From positions 1-33,415 of IMG/VR virus record IMGVR_UViG_3300021356_000081: a stretch of 33,415 nt of DNA. One strand, 5' to 3'. Below, in pieces: positions 32,788-33,415 of the stretch. The position numbers and the translations under genes are program-made. This DNA comes from a virus. The notes beneath the pieces are model-generated. The model saw only the letters and a list, made by a program, of their open reading frames with translations, did not search any database and was not told the origin of the DNA. Position 1 is the first letter of the stretch, and each line of letters begins with the position of its first letter.

Positions 32788-32967
32788 ATGATTACACAAG
32801 TAAAGTACTTACCTAAAGATGAGAGTGTACCTGGTGCAAATCCTGTGCAAGTTACATTCGATAACGGACAATTTTCTGTATTTCAATACGACGACACACA
32901 CACTTTATATAAAGAGATACAACAATGGATAGCTGATGGTAATACGATCTTACCTGCTGACTCATAA
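32788..32967 (+). CDS. Small fibre-region protein
   Basis: This 59-aa protein starts M-I-T-Q-V-K-Y-L-P-K-D and ends I-Q-Q-W-I-A-D-G-N-T-I-L-P-A-D-S. This pattern (a short beta part, then W-x-x-x-G-N-T-I-x-x-A-D) is seen in small proteins of other phages' tail regions, as I recall. It starts 5 nt after the previous stop, so it is probably co-transcribed. Its TAA stop lies inside the next late promoter. The function is unknown. Confidence 0.65.
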   Translation: MITQVKYLPKDESVPGANPVQVTFDNGQFSVFQYDDTHTLYKEIQQWIADGNTILPADS

Positions 32968-32973
32968 TAAATA
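32966..32973 (+). promoter_or_regulatory. T4-type late promoter AATAAATA
   Basis: AATAAATA lies 17 nt upstream of the ATG at 32991 and is followed by ACTAAAAAG. The preceding TAA stop overlaps it. Confidence 0.65.
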
Positions 32974-32990
32974 ACTAAAAAGGTTTTACA

Positions 32991-33415
32991 ATGGCGATTG
33001 GAAATCCTATATCTAGTCAGAATAATTATAGGGTAATAAGGTTCTCTGCAACAGCAGGACAAACCTTATTTACGATTACTGACGGATATACATTAGGAAA
33101 AATTTCTGTATATAGAAATGGTGTTCGTCTGAACGAAAACCTTGACTTTGCTGCTGCTGATGCAAGTACAGTCACACTGGTTGATCCATGTCAAGATAGT
33201 GATGAAGTTGTATTTGAACTCCTTGATACATTCAGTGTTGGAGACATTGATGACCGTATCGGTATTTCATCTGCTGGTACATTAATTGGTAGATCATCTA
33301 ATCTTAACTTCATTGGTGCTGGTAATACATTTGCAGTCACTCCTGGTGGAATTGATGTTGCAATTTCTGGTGGTGCAAGAGGTGGTGGATCTGATAAGGT
33401 CTTCCAAGAAAATCA
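32991..33415 (+). CDS. Fibre-cluster protein with 'xVYRNG' beta domain, 5' part
   Basis: The frame is open from the ATG to the window end (about 141 codons visible). It starts M-A-I-G-N-P-I-S-S-Q and contains S-A-T-A-G-Q-T-L-F-T-I, V-Y-R-N-G-V-R-L and L-N-F-I-G-A-G-N-T-F. The same order occurs in the gene at 29967, so these are paralogues. It has its own late promoter. The remainder lies outside the window, so the tip domain is unseen. Confidence 0.7.
   Translation, partial: MAIGNPISSQNNYRVIRFSATAGQTLFTITDGYTLGKISVYRNGVRLNENLDFAAADASTVTLVDPCQDSDEVVFELLDTFSVGDIDDRIGISSAGTLIGRSSNLNFIGAGNTFAVTPGGIDVAISGGARGGGSDKVFQEN

Overview
The window looks like the late (virion structure) region of a T4-like marine myovirus, most likely a cyanophage infecting Synechococcus or Prochlorococcus. 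The evidence is the T4-type order of head-completion (gp4-like), gp26-like, hub (gp27-like) and OB-fold spike (gp5-like) genes. It also includes T4-type late promoters (NATAAATA) in front of structural genes, 2OG-Fe(II) oxygenases among the tail-fibre genes, and several very long beta-rich fibre proteins with pectin-lyase-like and 'GxGYT' modules. Host identity is inferred; nothing in the sequence proves it.

Region 1 (1-11899) is a compact tail/baseplate cluster read left to right, with many 1-14 nt gene overlaps. It holds the end of a gp4-like nuclease, a gp26-like baseplate protein followed by a short out-of-frame gene, and two long tape-measure-like proteins. One of those carries a T4-lysozyme domain and the other an M23 peptidase. 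A gp27-like hub, a gp5-like OB-fold protein, a separate beta-helix needle and two tandem paralogues with a shared EGPE domain follow. The gp26-like gene ends in a canonical -1 slippery heptamer with an SD-like GGAGGG upstream, and the -1 frame runs into the short gene. This looks like a tail-chaperone frameshift cassette placed just before the tape measure.

Region 2 (11900-14388) is a non-structural island behind host-like sigma-70 promoters. It holds two small unknown genes, a compact M20 amidase (N-carbamoyl amino acid / allantoate amidohydrolase type), tRNA-Tyr(GTA), an HNH endonuclease, tRNA-Leu(TAA), another unknown gene and an intrinsic terminator. Two coding genes end inside tRNA genes; the HNH stop codon is exactly the tRNA-Leu anticodon.

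Region 3 (14389-33415) is the fibre/adhesin region. A 1632-aa structural protein comes first, then three tandem 2OG-Fe(II) oxygenases with their own sigma-70 promoter. Next are a 785-aa fibre with an H-x-H tip, a minus-strand Cys-rich gene, a 1178-aa repeat-rich fibre and a series of modular small fibre or adhesin genes, most with their own late promoter. Several late promoters contain the stop codon of the preceding gene. Repeated N-terminal anchors and shared modules suggest a shuffling cassette of fibre parts.
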